From contig LJCV01000274.1 in the NCBI GenBank assembly GCA_001298575.1, positions 52,970 through 116,969 of the forward strand: a stretch of DNA of 64,000 nucleotides. Direction: 5' to 3'. A program made the position numbers and the translations under genes. The notes under the pieces were generated by a model. That model had not been told where the DNA came from and ran no database searches. It saw nothing but the letters and a program-made list of their open reading frames with translations. Position 1 is the stretch's first letter. Every line of letters begins with the position of its first letter. Source of the DNA: Actinobacteria bacterium OK074 (lineage in GTDB: Bacteria; Actinomycetota; Actinomycetes; Streptomycetales; Streptomycetaceae). Below are positions 55,022 through 63,456 of this stretch, piece by piece.

Positions 55022-55612
55022 ATGGCACTGACCACGCTGGACCCGAACACCGCCCTGGTCGTCATCGACCTCCAGGCGGGCATCGCCGGCGCGCCCACCG
55101 TCCCCGTACCCGCCGCCGACGTCGTGTCCCGCTCGGCCGCGCTCGCCGACGCCTTCCGCGCCCGCGGCCTGCCCGTCGTCCTCGTCCGGGTCTCCTTCGC
55201 GGACGACGGCGCCGACGCCGTCCCCGGCCGTACGGAGGCGGCACCGCGCGGCGGCGCGAACCGGCCCGAGGGCTGGGACGTCATCGTCGACGAACTCTCC
55301 GGCCACCCCGGCGACATCCTGATCACCAAGCGCAACTGGGGCGCCTTCCACGGCACCGGCCTCGACGTCCAGCTGCGCCGCCGCGGGGTCACCCAGATCG
55401 TGCTCACCGGCATCGCCACCAGCATCGGCGTCGAGTCCACCGCCCGCGCCGCCCACGAGCACGGCTACCACGTCGGCCTCGCCACCGACGCGATGAGCGA
55501 CCTCAGCGCCGAGGCCCACGCCAACAGCGTCGAACGCGTCTTCCCGCGCCTCGGCGAGACGGGCACGACGGCGGAGATCCTGGAGCTGCTGAACAAGACG
55601 CACGCCGTCTGA
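55022..55612 (+). CDS. Isochorismatase-like hydrolase lacking the catalytic Cys
   Basis: A 196-residue protein. The family fold is clear: VVIDLQ (Asp16), LITKRNWGAFHGTGLD (Lys103) and TGIATSIGVESTARAAHEHGYHV. In the usual cysteine hydrolases the last motif carries Cys (NICVES); here position 136 is Gly. The isochorismatase branch proper also lacks the Cys, so it may act on an enol-pyruvyl ether rather than an amide. The gene follows the broken MFS gene by 3 bp, probably in one operon with marR. Confidence 0.88.
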   Translation: MALTTLDPNTALVVIDLQAGIAGAPTVPVPAADVVSRSAALADAFRARGLPVVLVRVSFADDGADAVPGRTEAAPRGGANRPEGWDVIVDELSGHPGDILITKRNWGAFHGTGLDVQLRRRGVTQIVLTGIATSIGVESTARAAHEHGYHVGLATDAMSDLSAEAHANSVERVFPRLGETGTTAEILELLNKTHAV

Positions 55613-55679
55613 CGCCACCTGTTTCCACCCGACTTCACCGGGCGGGCGGAACCCCCGGTCCACGCGCGACACTGGACTC

Positions 55680-55898
55680 ATGTGCCGCAGCATCAAGACC
55701 CTCCGCCCGCCCGTACTCCCCGAAGAGGCCACCGAGGACGAGATCAGGGCAGCAGCCCTCCAGTACGTCCGCAAGGTCTCGGGGTTCAGGGCTCCGGCGG
55801 CCCACAACAGGGAAGTGTTCGAGAGGGCGGTGGAGACGATTGCCGCCGCGACGGGGGAGTTGCTGGCGGGCTTGGAGGTACGCGGCAGTCGTACCTGA
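55680..55898 (+). CDS. DUF2277 domain-containing protein
   Basis: A 72-residue protein with the family opening MCRSIKTLRPP and the Cys at position 2. The body EEATEDEIRAAALQYVRKVSGFRAPAAHNREVFERAVETIAAAT matches DUF2277 over its entire length. Function is unknown, although the small helical domain and invariant Cys suggest nucleic-acid or metal contacts. It is convergent with the DedA-like gene and is followed by repeat copy 5. Confidence 0.9.
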   Translation: MCRSIKTLRPPVLPEEATEDEIRAAALQYVRKVSGFRAPAAHNREVFERAVETIAAATGELLAGLEVRGSRT

Positions 55899-55914
55899 AA
55901 CCGGGGGCCGGCGC

Positions 55915-55995
55915 TCGCTTTTAGGGGCGCGGGGCTGTGAGCCGCGTGGGCGCGAGCAACCACAACGAACCCGCAGTCGGGAACTGGCCGCACCC
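55915..55995. repeat. GC-rich intergenic element, half copy 5 (convergent gene ends)
   Basis: Contains CGCTTTTAGGGGCGCGGGG and GAGCAACCACAACGAACCCGCAGTCGGGAACTGGCCGC, matching the right arms of the copies at 29.3, 39.8 and 45.7 kb. It lies between the convergent DUF2277 and DedA-like genes. Confidence 0.7.
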
Positions 55996-56003
55996 CCACC
56001 CCC

Positions 56004-56624
56004 TTACCCGCCAACCGCCCCCCGAGGCCGCCGCATGACAAACGCCGCCCCCCCCCCTGCCCCCACCAACGCCAACATCGAAACCCCGGTGGACAACCAC
56101 GTAGTCCCCAACCACTGCCCACCCAAATACCCCAACGCAACGCTGTACACAGCCCACGCGATCCCCGCCACGATCGACCAGGGCAGAAACTCCCGCACCC
56201 GCCGATGAGCGGCGCCCGCGCCGAGCGTCACCACGGACCGCCCCGCGGGCGCGAACCGCGCGAGCACCACCAACGACCCCCCGCCCCGCGACAGCGCGTC
56301 ACCGAGACGTTCCTGCGCCACCGTCAACCGCCGCGAACGAGCTATCGCCCGGTCGAGCCGCTCCCCGCCCCGCCAGGCGAGGTGGTACGCGACCATGTCG
56401 CCGAGCACGGACGCCGTCGCCGCGCACAGCACGAGGACGAGGATGTGCGGAGCCCCCGCATGGGTCACCGCGTCGCGCGCGGAGTCCGCCGCCGCGGCCG
56501 TCGCCGCCGTGATGACGAGGACGCCGCTCGGCAGCAGCGGCAGGAAGACGTCCAGTAGTACGGACATGGCCACAGCCACGTAAATCCACGGACCGCCCAC
56601 GAGCGAGTCCACGTTCTCAAGCAC
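56004..56624 (-). CDS. DedA-family (SNARE-associated fold) membrane protein
   Basis: About 206 residues from the GTG at 56624 (VLENVDSLVGGPW) with AGGGGAG upstream. It has 4-5 membrane segments with the DedA signature: LPSGVLVITAA, GDMVAYHLAWRGGERL and VLARFAPAGRSVVTLGAG, with an Arg in each amphipathic re-entrant helix. DedA proteins act in membrane homeostasis and flip lipid carriers such as undecaprenyl phosphate. The Arg-containing motif LARFAPAGRS is that of the active family. Confidence 0.88.
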   Translation of the reverse strand: MLENVDSLVGGPWIYVAVAMSVLLDVFLPLLPSGVLVITAATAAAADSARDAVTHAGAPHILVLVLCAATASVLGDMVAYHLAWRGGERLDRAIARSRRLTVAQERLGDALSRGGGSLVVLARFAPAGRSVVTLGAGAAHRRVREFLPWSIVAGIAWAVYSVALGYLGGQWLGTTWLSTGVSMLALVGAGGGAAFVMRRPRGAVGG

Positions 56625-56882
56625 CCGAAACTCCCCTGAACCCCCGTATCGGCCGTGCTGTGCCGCGGTGTCGTGGGGGAGCGGCAGGGGCGGCCTGGTG
56701 ACAGCCATACAGCGTACGCGGCGGGTGTGACAGCAGACGCACGGGGGGTTCACGTGACACTCACACCCGGCGAACTTCCCGCGCTGGGAAAAGGCGCCCA
56801 CACCCGGCGAAACCGGATGTGGGCGCCGTGGAACAGGCGTGGGCGCCGTAGAACAGCGGAACGACGGCAGGGCGGAACGGCG

Positions 56883-57374
56883 TCAGGCGGTCAGGGGCGC
56901 CGACGCCCGCTCACCGGCCTCACCAGTCTCTTCGGACTCGCCCGTCACGGACGCGCCCGCCCGGACCGCGAACAGCCGGTCGAGCCCCATCGCTCCGGAG
57001 CCGGTGAAGACCAGCAGCAGGAAGGCCCAGCAGAACATCGCGGACGCCTCGCCGCCGTTCTGGATGGGCCACAGCGCGTTGGACTGGTGTACGTCGAAGT
57101 ACGCGTACGCCATCGAGCCCGACGACACGAACGCGGCGGCGCGGGTGCCGAGGCCGAGCAACACCAGGGTGCCGCCGACGAGTTGGATGGCGGCGGCGTA
57201 CCAGCCGGGCCAGCTGCCGGCCTCGACCGTGCCGCCGTCGGCGCGCGCGGCGCCGCCGAGGACGCCGAAGAGGGACGCGGCTCCGTGGCAGGCGAAGAGC
57301 AGGCCGACGACGATGCGGAACAGGGCGATCACATAGGGCTGGGCGCTGTTGAGACGCCCGGACATGCCGAACAT
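56883..57374 (-). CDS. DoxX-family membrane protein
   Basis: A 163-residue protein, starting at the ATG at 57374 with GGAGTCC upstream. Four membrane segments carry the DoxX pattern: YVIALFRIVVGLLFACHGAASLFG, WPGWYAAAIQLVGGTLVLLGL, RAAAFVSSGSMAYAYFDVHQ, and FCWAFLLLVFTGSGAMGLD. DoxX proteins join oxidative-stress complexes with superoxide dismutase in mycobacteria. The C-terminal tail is acidic and disordered. It is 97 bp downstream of the FAD/NAD(P) protein gene. Confidence 0.92.
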   Translation of the reverse strand: MFGMSGRLNSAQPYVIALFRIVVGLLFACHGAASLFGVLGGAARADGGTVEAGSWPGWYAAAIQLVGGTLVLLGLGTRAAAFVSSGSMAYAYFDVHQSNALWPIQNGGEASAMFCWAFLLLVFTGSGAMGLDRLFAVRAGASVTGESEETGEAGERASAPLTA

Positions 57375-57471
57375 GTGGGGGACTCCTTCGTTCGGTCAGG
57401 TTCCGGTCCGTGAACGGGGGCCGGAACGTGGGGGGTTGAACCGAGCGGCGGTGCCCCAACGCTAGGGGGGC

Positions 57472-59469
57472 CTAATCGACACCTGCAAGCGCGGCATTCG
57501 GCCACGAGTTCGAATCTTTCCGGAGTGTTACACCGGCCGTCCGCGCACGTGGCACCGTGCGCAGCAGTGCGCGGGCCACGGCGTCGGCGTCGGAGAGGGC
57601 GACCGAATCGACCCCGGGCCGGGCCCCGGCCGCGGTCACCCAGTGCACGCCCTCCGTCGGCACCCCGAACGCGAACCGCCTTGCATGTGCGACGCCTTGG
57701 GTGTCGAGCAGCCGGTAGGGGCGCGGCGTCACGTCGAGCCCGCCGGTCACGTACCCCGGCAGGGCGTGCGGACGGCACTGTCCGGTCCGCAGCAGCCCGG
57801 CGAGCAACTCGTCCGCGGTGCGCCCGAGTTCGACCTCGGGCAGCCGCGCCTCGACCAGCGTCCGGGCGCGTACGGCCGAGCCGGGCACCGCCGGGGACCG
57901 GGCCACCCAGGCATCGGCCTCCGCCCGCACTTCGAGCCGCGGTCCGACGACGGTGAGGACGCCCGCCTCGATCAGCGCGGCCATCTCCTCGATACGGCGA
58001 CGGGGCGGGCCGATGGAGAGGAAGGCGTTCAACGGCGTGTACCAGCGGTCGAGATGGTCCCGGCGCGAGGTGCCCGCAAGGCCCCCGTGGTCGACGACCA
58101 GGCGCAGCTCGTTGCGCAGGTCCCGCAATACGTCCAGCGCTGCCTTGAGCGGTCCGTCGACATTGCCGAGCGCGGCTTCGACGGCGTCCTCGCGCAGCCG
58201 CTCCAGCAGCCAACTCCGCCATGTGGCAGGGGAGTCGAAGGTGCGTCCCGTATACGGCCGGGACACCCGCTGCCAGTTCCAGCGCTCCGCGCGGGGTATG
58301 CCGAACGCGTCCAGGACCTCCATCTCCTCGACGCCACCGTGTTCGGCGTCCAGAAAGCGATGCCTGAAGTCCCGTATCCCCGCCGGGGAATGGGCGGCCG
58401 TGGTCCTCAACAGGGTCTCGTAGTAGACCGTTTCGACTTCCTTCGCCACCAACGGCCATATCTCCGCCAGGAAGTCCGGCGCCTCGCCGGAGTCCGCGCG
58501 CTTGCGGAGCTGGGCGATCACGTCGCCGGTCAGCACGAGCGGGGTGTGCCGCCCGTAGGGGCCCTTCGCGTTGTCGCCGCGCGCCTGGTACGGCACCCCG
58601 CGCCGCGACCCGGCGTACAACTCGGGCTCCCGGCCGGAGGGTTCGTAGCGCAGCCCGTGCCCGGTGACGGTGAAACGGCCGCCGCGCCCCTCCGTCAACA
58701 GGGCCAGGTGGTCGAAGAAGTTGAGCCCGAGCCCGCGCAACAGCACGCTCTCGCCGGGCGCGACGGCACTGAGGTCGACGTCGGCCGGGTTGGCGGGCGG
58801 CATGTAACGCAGTCCGTGCCGGTCCGCGTGCGCGGCGAGGTGCTGTCCGGTGGCGTCCGGGGCCGTCGGCAGATGCCCCTGGGCGAGCGCGACCGCGGAC
58901 AGTCCGCGCAGGATCGTACCGTCGGAGAGGGTGAGCGTCTGGCGGCCGTCGGGCTCGTCGGCCAGCCGGACGGCGCGGGCGGTGTGCACCTCGACCCGCA
59001 CCGACTCCGGTGCCCCGCGCACCACTTCGCCGAAGACCCACTCCAGGTAACGGCCGTACTGCGCCCGGGTCGGGTAGTCGTCCGGGCCGAGCGGCTCGCC
59101 TCTTCTCCCGCTCGCCCACTCGTACAGGCTCGGGCCGGGCCGGACGGGGCCCGCGCACTCCACGCTGTCGTCGGTGAAGAGGGTCACCTGGCAGGCCACG
59201 GTGTTCATCAGTAGTTCGGCGGGCTGTGCGGTGCGCCACACGCGTCCGGGTCCTGGCGGCGCCGGGTCGACCACGTGGACCGTGAGCCGGACGCCGGGCG
59301 CCAGCAGCTCCGGCGCCGAGGCGCACAGCCGCTCCAGGACGCTCGTACCGCGCGGCCCGGCCCCCACCAGGGCGACGGAGGCGTCGGCGGACGGGACGGG
59401 CTCCGCGGGTTCCACGGTCGGTGCAGGCAAACCAGGCAAGAGGTGACTCCCGGGCGTATGGGGACGCAA
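57472..59469 (-). CDS. FAD/NAD(P)-binding protein (NAD_binding_9 type)
   Basis: A 665-residue protein if it starts at the TTG at 59469; a second TTG at 59439 has better GGGAG spacing. The dinucleotide loop GAGPRG is at 36-41. The C-terminal FGVPTEGVHWVTAAGARPGVDS and GYVTGGLDV are also typical. Family members often occur beside oxidases or siderophore modifiers but mostly lack defined function. An actinobacterial large form with an extra helical domain explains the length. Confidence 0.85.
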   Translation of the reverse strand: MRPHTPGSHLLPGLPAPTVEPAEPVPSADASVALVGAGPRGTSVLERLCASAPELLAPGVRLTVHVVDPAPPGPGRVWRTAQPAELLMNTVACQVTLFTDDSVECAGPVRPGPSLYEWASGRRGEPLGPDDYPTRAQYGRYLEWVFGEVVRGAPESVRVEVHTARAVRLADEPDGRQTLTLSDGTILRGLSAVALAQGHLPTAPDATGQHLAAHADRHGLRYMPPANPADVDLSAVAPGESVLLRGLGLNFFDHLALLTEGRGGRFTVTGHGLRYEPSGREPELYAGSRRGVPYQARGDNAKGPYGRHTPLVLTGDVIAQLRKRADSGEAPDFLAEIWPLVAKEVETVYYETLLRTTAAHSPAGIRDFRHRFLDAEHGGVEEMEVLDAFGIPRAERWNWQRVSRPYTGRTFDSPATWRSWLLERLREDAVEAALGNVDGPLKAALDVLRDLRNELRLVVDHGGLAGTSRRDHLDRWYTPLNAFLSIGPPRRRIEEMAALIEAGVLTVVGPRLEVRAEADAWVARSPAVPGSAVRARTLVEARLPEVELGRTADELLAGLLRTGQCRPHALPGYVTGGLDVTPRPYRLLDTQGVAHARRFAFGVPTEGVHWVTAAGARPGVDSVALSDADAVARALLRTVPRARTAGVTLRKDSNSWPNAALAGVD

Positions 59470-59709
59470 GGCAGCAGACCGCCCACTGGAAGCGGACGGT
59501 CCGCCTCATCATGCCGTCGTCCGCGACCGGAACCGAGCCCGGATACCAGGAACGCCGACGGGTGTGGGATGCGTCACGAGCAACACGTGCATCATGTGCA
59601 ACAAGCATATGCAAGAAGGAGATTGAGGGTGAGAGTGGGTCAAATGGCCCTGGTGCTCACCCCTGTTGTCCCGGAGTCCTCAGAGGACCTCAGAGGACCT
59701 CATGGGTCC
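59470..59709. promoter_or_regulatory. Intergenic region with CTCAGAGGAC repeats and Crp-like site
   Basis: This gap of 240 bp holds the FAD-protein promoter. GTGGGATGCGTCAC (59564-59577) fits GTG-N6-GNCAC, the Streptomyces Crp pattern, although only one half is well conserved. At 59680-59715 short direct repeats AGAGGACCTC(A) form a hairpin near the stop of the PhoD-like gene. Confidence 0.4.
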
Positions 59710-61365
59710 TCATGGAGTGAGGACGGACTCCGCCACGGTCCCCAGCCGGGCATCCCGCTGCCCCTGTCCCCGTACCGCCCGGGCCCGTTCCAGCCGCAGG
59801 GAGGCCGAACGGCCGTGCAGGGTAAGGGTCATGAGCTGGTTGCCGAACCAGGGCCCGCCGGTCTTGCGCCAGTCGAGCCCCTGGTCCGGCACCCGGCCGT
59901 GCCGGAGCAGGCCGCGGCCGATCAGCCGGGCGGGCCGGCTCCAGCCGAAGCGGAAGCCGTAGCGCAGATAGCGGGGGATCGCGTTGTGCACGGGGGAGCA
60001 GGTGTACTGCACGACACGGGCGTCCGGCGGCCGGACGCCGTCGGGCCAGGCGGTGGGTTCGGCGACGTAGGCGTGGTGCACGTCCCCGGACAGGACGCAC
60101 ACGGTGGCGGGCGCGCCCGGTCCGGTGCCGACCTCGGCGAGCAGTTCGGCCAGCGCGGTGAAGGAGTCGGGGAAGGCCGCCCAGTGCTCCAGGTCGGCGG
60201 CCCTGCGCAGCCGTTCGCCGAAGCGGGCCCAGCGCGGGCCGCGTTCGCCGCGGCACAGGGCCGCGTCCCACGCCTCGGCGTCGTGCACCAGGGGCGGCAG
60301 CAGCCAGGGCAGGGAGGTGCCGACGAGCAGGTGGTCGTAGCCGTCCCGGGTGTCCTGGGCCTGTTCGCGCAGCCAGCGGGCCTCCTCCGGGTCGATCATC
60401 GCGCGCTTGTCCTCGTCCAGGACCCGGGCGGCGCGCGAGTCCACCATCACCACGCGCACCCGCCCGAAGTCGCGGCGGTAGCTCCAGCGGACGGCGGCCG
60501 GGTCGGCGTCGGCCGCGGCGGCGTGCGCGCGCAGCGCGTCGGTGCCGTCCGGGGCCGCGCAGACGGCCAAGTAGACGGGATCGGCGGCGAGTTCGGCGGG
60601 CGGCACATTGCCGAGGTGCTGATACACCCAGTACGACATCAGTCCGCTGAGCACCCGTTCGTTCCACCACGGGGTGGCGCGCATGTCGGCCAGCCAGGCG
60701 GCGGAGGTGTTCCAGTCGTCGACCAGGTCGTGGTCGTCGAAGATCATCAGGGACGGGACGGTGGAGAGCAGCCAGCGCACGTCCGGGTCGAGCCAGGACT
60801 CGTAGTAGAGCCGGGTGTACTCCTCGTAGTCCGCGACCTGGGCGCCCGGCGGTTCGGCGAGGTCGCGGCGGGCGGCGAGCCAGTCGCGGGTGGCCGGGGA
60901 GACCTCGTCGGCGTACACCTGGTCGCCCAACAGCAGGAGTACGTCGGGGCGTTCGTGGTCCGGGGCGGCGGCCAGCCGGACGGCGAGGGTGTCCAGGGCG
61001 TCGGGTCCGACCGGGTCGGGTCCGCCCGCCGCGGGGGCCGCCCAGCGGCAGGAGCCGAAGGTGACGCGGACGGTGTCGCCCACGGCGGGGGAGTGGATGC
61101 GGGAGGGCGGGAAACCGGAGCTGGGCAGCGGCCACACCGGGTGGTCGTCGAGCAGCACCTCGTACGCCGTCGCCGTACCGGCGGTGAGGCCGGTCACGCA
61201 GACCAACGCGTAGTGGTGGCCGCCGACCTGGAAGGTGCGGGCCAGCCCCTGGGCGCCGTCCGCGCAGCGCACTTCGACGGCGCAGGGACGGCTCGTCTCG
61301 ACCCATACGGTCGCGCACGAGCCGTCCACGTATCGCAGCAGCGGCCCGAGCCGCAGTTCCGCCAC
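59710..61365 (-). CDS. PhoD-like phosphodiesterase/alkaline phosphatase D
   Basis: About 551 residues, taking the GTG at 61365 with GGAGG upstream; an upstream in-frame start is possible. After an N-terminal PhoD beta-domain (VTFGSCRWAAPAAGG) there is a calcineurin-like core: LLLLGDQVYADE, MIFDDHDLVDDWN, LLVGTSLPW, and VLSGDVHHAYVAE. These metal-binding motifs are complete. There is no signal peptide, unlike the classic Tat-exported PhoD. The enzyme may act on intracellular phosphodiesters or be exported by another route. Confidence 0.92.
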   Translation of the reverse strand: MAELRLGPLLRYVDGSCATVWVETSRPCAVEVRCADGAQGLARTFQVGGHHYALVCVTGLTAGTATAYEVLLDDHPVWPLPSSGFPPSRIHSPAVGDTVRVTFGSCRWAAPAAGGPDPVGPDALDTLAVRLAAAPDHERPDVLLLLGDQVYADEVSPATRDWLAARRDLAEPPGAQVADYEEYTRLYYESWLDPDVRWLLSTVPSLMIFDDHDLVDDWNTSAAWLADMRATPWWNERVLSGLMSYWVYQHLGNVPPAELAADPVYLAVCAAPDGTDALRAHAAAADADPAAVRWSYRRDFGRVRVVMVDSRAARVLDEDKRAMIDPEEARWLREQAQDTRDGYDHLLVGTSLPWLLPPLVHDAEAWDAALCRGERGPRWARFGERLRRAADLEHWAAFPDSFTALAELLAEVGTGPGAPATVCVLSGDVHHAYVAEPTAWPDGVRPPDARVVQYTCSPVHNAIPRYLRYGFRFGWSRPARLIGRGLLRHGRVPDQGLDWRKTGGPWFGNQLMTLTLHGRSASLRLERARAVRGQGQRDARLGTVAESVLTP

Positions 61366-61506
61366 GGTGATCACCTTCCTCCGTCGCCCCGTACGGTACG
61401 GAACGACGGAGGGGAGCGGTGCGGTTCCGGAAACCTCCACCGACCCTTCAGAAGATCGGCGGGATCGGACGGGATCGGGCGGAACCGGGCGGGGCGGACG
61501 GGACGA

Positions 61507-62151
61507 TCAGCAACCGCTGAGCACCGAGCTCAACTTGGTCTTCTCGGCCGAGTCGACCGAGAGGTCGTAGTAGTACTTCACCTGGACCCAGGCGCGGACG
61601 TAGGTGCAGGCGTACGAGGTGAGCGAGGGCATCCACTCGGCCGGGTCCTTGTCGCCCTTGGACTGGTTGACGTTGTCCGTGACCGCGAGGAGTTGCGGGC
61701 GGGTGACGTCGTTGGCGAACGCCTGGCGCTGCGCGGTGGTCCAGGCGCTGGCGCCGGAGTCCCAGGCTTCGGCGAGCGGGACGAGGTGGTCGATGTCCAC
61801 GTCGGAGGCGGCGGTCCAGGTGGCGCCGTCGTAGACGGAGTACCAACTGCCGCTGGTGGAGGCGCAGGCGGAGTCGGTGACGACGTTCGTACCGTCCCGC
61901 TTGAGGATGTACTCGCGGGTGTTGCAGGTGCCGCTGATGGTGATCCAGGTCGGGAACAGGTCGCGGTCGTACCCGGTGCGGTCCTCGGTGGCCACGGTGA
62001 GCGAGGCCAGATAGGTGCGGGCGGTGGCCGCGCTGACGGGCGTGGGCAGCGCGGCGGAGGCGGTCGGGCCGTTGAAGAGCGCGACCGAGGCTATGAACCC
62101 GGTGAACGCGGCGAGTATGCTGAGCCGTCGACGCGCGTAGATCTTGGGCAT
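61507..62151 (-). CDS. Secreted HNH/DUF1524-type nuclease
   Basis: A 214-residue protein, starting at the ATG at 62151 behind AAGGGAG. The signal peptide RRRLSILAAFTGFIASVALFNGPTASA ends near residue 33. The core D121-H122-LVPLAEAW followed by N162-QSK165 is the GmrSD-like HNH motif (DHxxP...N..K). Paired Cys residues fit an extracellular fold. It probably degrades DNA outside the cell for nutrition or competition. A GTCAC/GTGAC repeated region lies upstream (62248-62270). Substrate is inferred. Confidence 0.9.
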   Translation of the reverse strand: MPKIYARRRLSILAAFTGFIASVALFNGPTASAALPTPVSAATARTYLASLTVATEDRTGYDRDLFPTWITISGTCNTREYILKRDGTNVVTDSACASTSGSWYSVYDGATWTAASDVDIDHLVPLAEAWDSGASAWTTAQRQAFANDVTRPQLLAVTDNVNQSKGDKDPAEWMPSLTSYACTYVRAWVQVKYYYDLSVDSAEKTKLSSVLSGC

Positions 62152-62400
62152 GCGAACTCCCTTGCAGTGGGGGCAAGTTGTCGATGCAAGCGCCTGGAGA
62201 GATGCGAGCGACTGAAGGATGACCGTCCGGCGTTTCGGTGAGATGTGCGTCACGTGAGATATTGGTGACGTGTGCATGACATGTCAATGCGCGGGGACAT
62301 GCGCGGTGCGACGCGAGGCGGCGAAACGGGCCCGCGGCGCCCGTCGGGCCGCGGCCCGACGTCCCTCCACGGCTGCTGTGCCCCCGCGGTCGCCGTGTAC
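62152..62400. promoter_or_regulatory. Upstream region of nuclease and transporter genes with GTCAC/GTGAC palindrome
   Basis: CGTCAC (62248-62253) and GTGACG (62265-62270) form a 6+11+6 inverted repeat, about 97 bp upstream of the nuclease gene. The transporter transcript should begin just left of the riboswitch at 62412. No gene is supported. Confidence 0.35.
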
Positions 62401-62411
62401 CCTGGGTGACG

Positions 62412-62525
62412 CAGAAGGGGAGTAGCTCTTCGCCGGACCGTCGACATACTGCTCAGCTCGTCTGAGCCGGCGCCCGGAGGCGGATCCTTGTGGTCGGCCA
62501 GCGAGACCTTCGGCAAGCAGTGCAC
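62412..62525 (+). ncRNA. yybP-ykoY (manganese) riboswitch
   Basis: The diagnostic strings occur in order: GGGGAGTAGC (62417-62426), GTCGACATACTG (62440-62451), and GCGAGACCTTCGGC (62501-62514). These are the two loop L1/L3 elements that create the Mn2+ site and the closing stem. The downstream gene is a TMEM165/UPF0016 protein, the usual partner. It senses Mn2+ and switches on the exporter. The GC-rich stem just downstream may be the expression platform. Confidence 0.88.
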
Positions 62526-62630
62526 AACCCGTACGAACCGTGCGGGTGTTCGCGTGTGCTGCCGTGCCGAGGTGCTCGCGTGAAGCGGTGGGAACTCTCG
62601 GTGGGGCAGCGCCCGACCGATTGAGGAACC

Positions 62631-63212
62631 GTGATCAGCATCAGCGTGACGGCGCTCGTCTTCGGCGTCGTCTTCCTGGCCGAACTCCCCGACAAGACCG
62701 CCCTCGCCGGCCTCGTCCTCGGCACCCGTTACCGCGCGTCGTACGTCTTCGCGGGCGTCGCCGCGGCCTTCACCGTGCACGTGGTGCTCGCCGTCGCGGC
62801 GGGCAGCGTCCTCACGCTCCTGCCGCAACGCCTGGTGGCGGCGGTGACCGGCGTCCTGTTCCTGGCCGGCGCGGCCGTACTCCTGCTGAAGAAGGACGAT
62901 GACGACGAGGAGATCCGCCAGCCGCGGGACCAGAGCTTCTGGAAAGTGGCGGGAGCGGGCTTCATGCTGATCCTGGTCGCGGAGTTCGGCGACCTGACCC
63001 AGATCATGACCGCGAACCTCGCCGCCCGCTACGACGACCCGCTCTCCGTGGGCCTCGGCGCGGTCCTCGCGCTGTGGGCGGTGGCGGGCCTGGGCATCGT
63101 CGGCGGCCGGGCCCTGATGAAGCGGGTCCCGCTGGCGCTGATCACCAAGGTGGCGGCCGTGGTGATGCTGGCGCTGGGGGTGTGGAGCGGGTACGAGGCG
63201 ATTGCGGGCTGA
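62631..63212 (+). CDS. TMEM165/GDT1 (UPF0016) family cation transporter
   Basis: A 193-residue protein from the GTG at 62631 with GAGGAA upstream. Six membrane helices in two repeats each have the ExGDKT-type motif: E18-LPDKT23 and E118-FGDLT123. A charged loop (KKDDDDEEIRQPRD) separates them. Family members (GDT1, MneA/MntX-like) export or exchange Mn2+ or Ca2+. The manganese riboswitch upstream makes Mn2+ efflux the best assignment. Confidence 0.93.
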   Translation: MISISVTALVFGVVFLAELPDKTALAGLVLGTRYRASYVFAGVAAAFTVHVVLAVAAGSVLTLLPQRLVAAVTGVLFLAGAAVLLLKKDDDDEEIRQPRDQSFWKVAGAGFMLILVAEFGDLTQIMTANLAARYDDPLSVGLGAVLALWAVAGLGIVGGRALMKRVPLALITKVAAVVMLALGVWSGYEAIAG

Positions 63213-63360
63213 AGGGTAAGGGCCTGGGGGCTCAACTGGTGGCCCACGGGTGTCCTACGGGCACCCGCACCATGTCCGTACGGTGTCGAAGGCGTCGCCC
63301 GGTGTGTTTGAGCAGCTCAGAGGCGCTGGCGCGAGAGCGGACCCTTTTGTATCGTTGAAG

Positions 63361-63419
63361 AACAAAGTGGCTCCCGCCCGTTCTCCCTGACCGACGGGCG
63401 GGCCGCTTTGTTTTGTTTG
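63361..63419 (+). terminator. Strong hairpin terminator between the transporter and HAD genes
   Basis: Arms AACAAAGTGGCTCCCGCCCGT and ACGGGCGGGCCGCTTTGTT pair, with one small bulge on the left, around a TCTCCCTGACCG loop. TTTTGTTT follows. It is 38 bp before the HAD start and 150 bp after the transporter stop, so it may also regulate expression of the HAD gene or end a small RNA. The 63213-63360 stretch holds no clear gene. Confidence 0.8.
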
Positions 63420-63456
63420 ACGCCTTTCCGGGCCGTTCCGATCCATGGAGATGCAG

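Noticed and set aside
62248..62270. CGTCAC-N11-GTGACG as a Crp site.
   Set aside because: The spacing is wrong for GTG-N6-GNCAC, so it is left as an unexplained palindrome.
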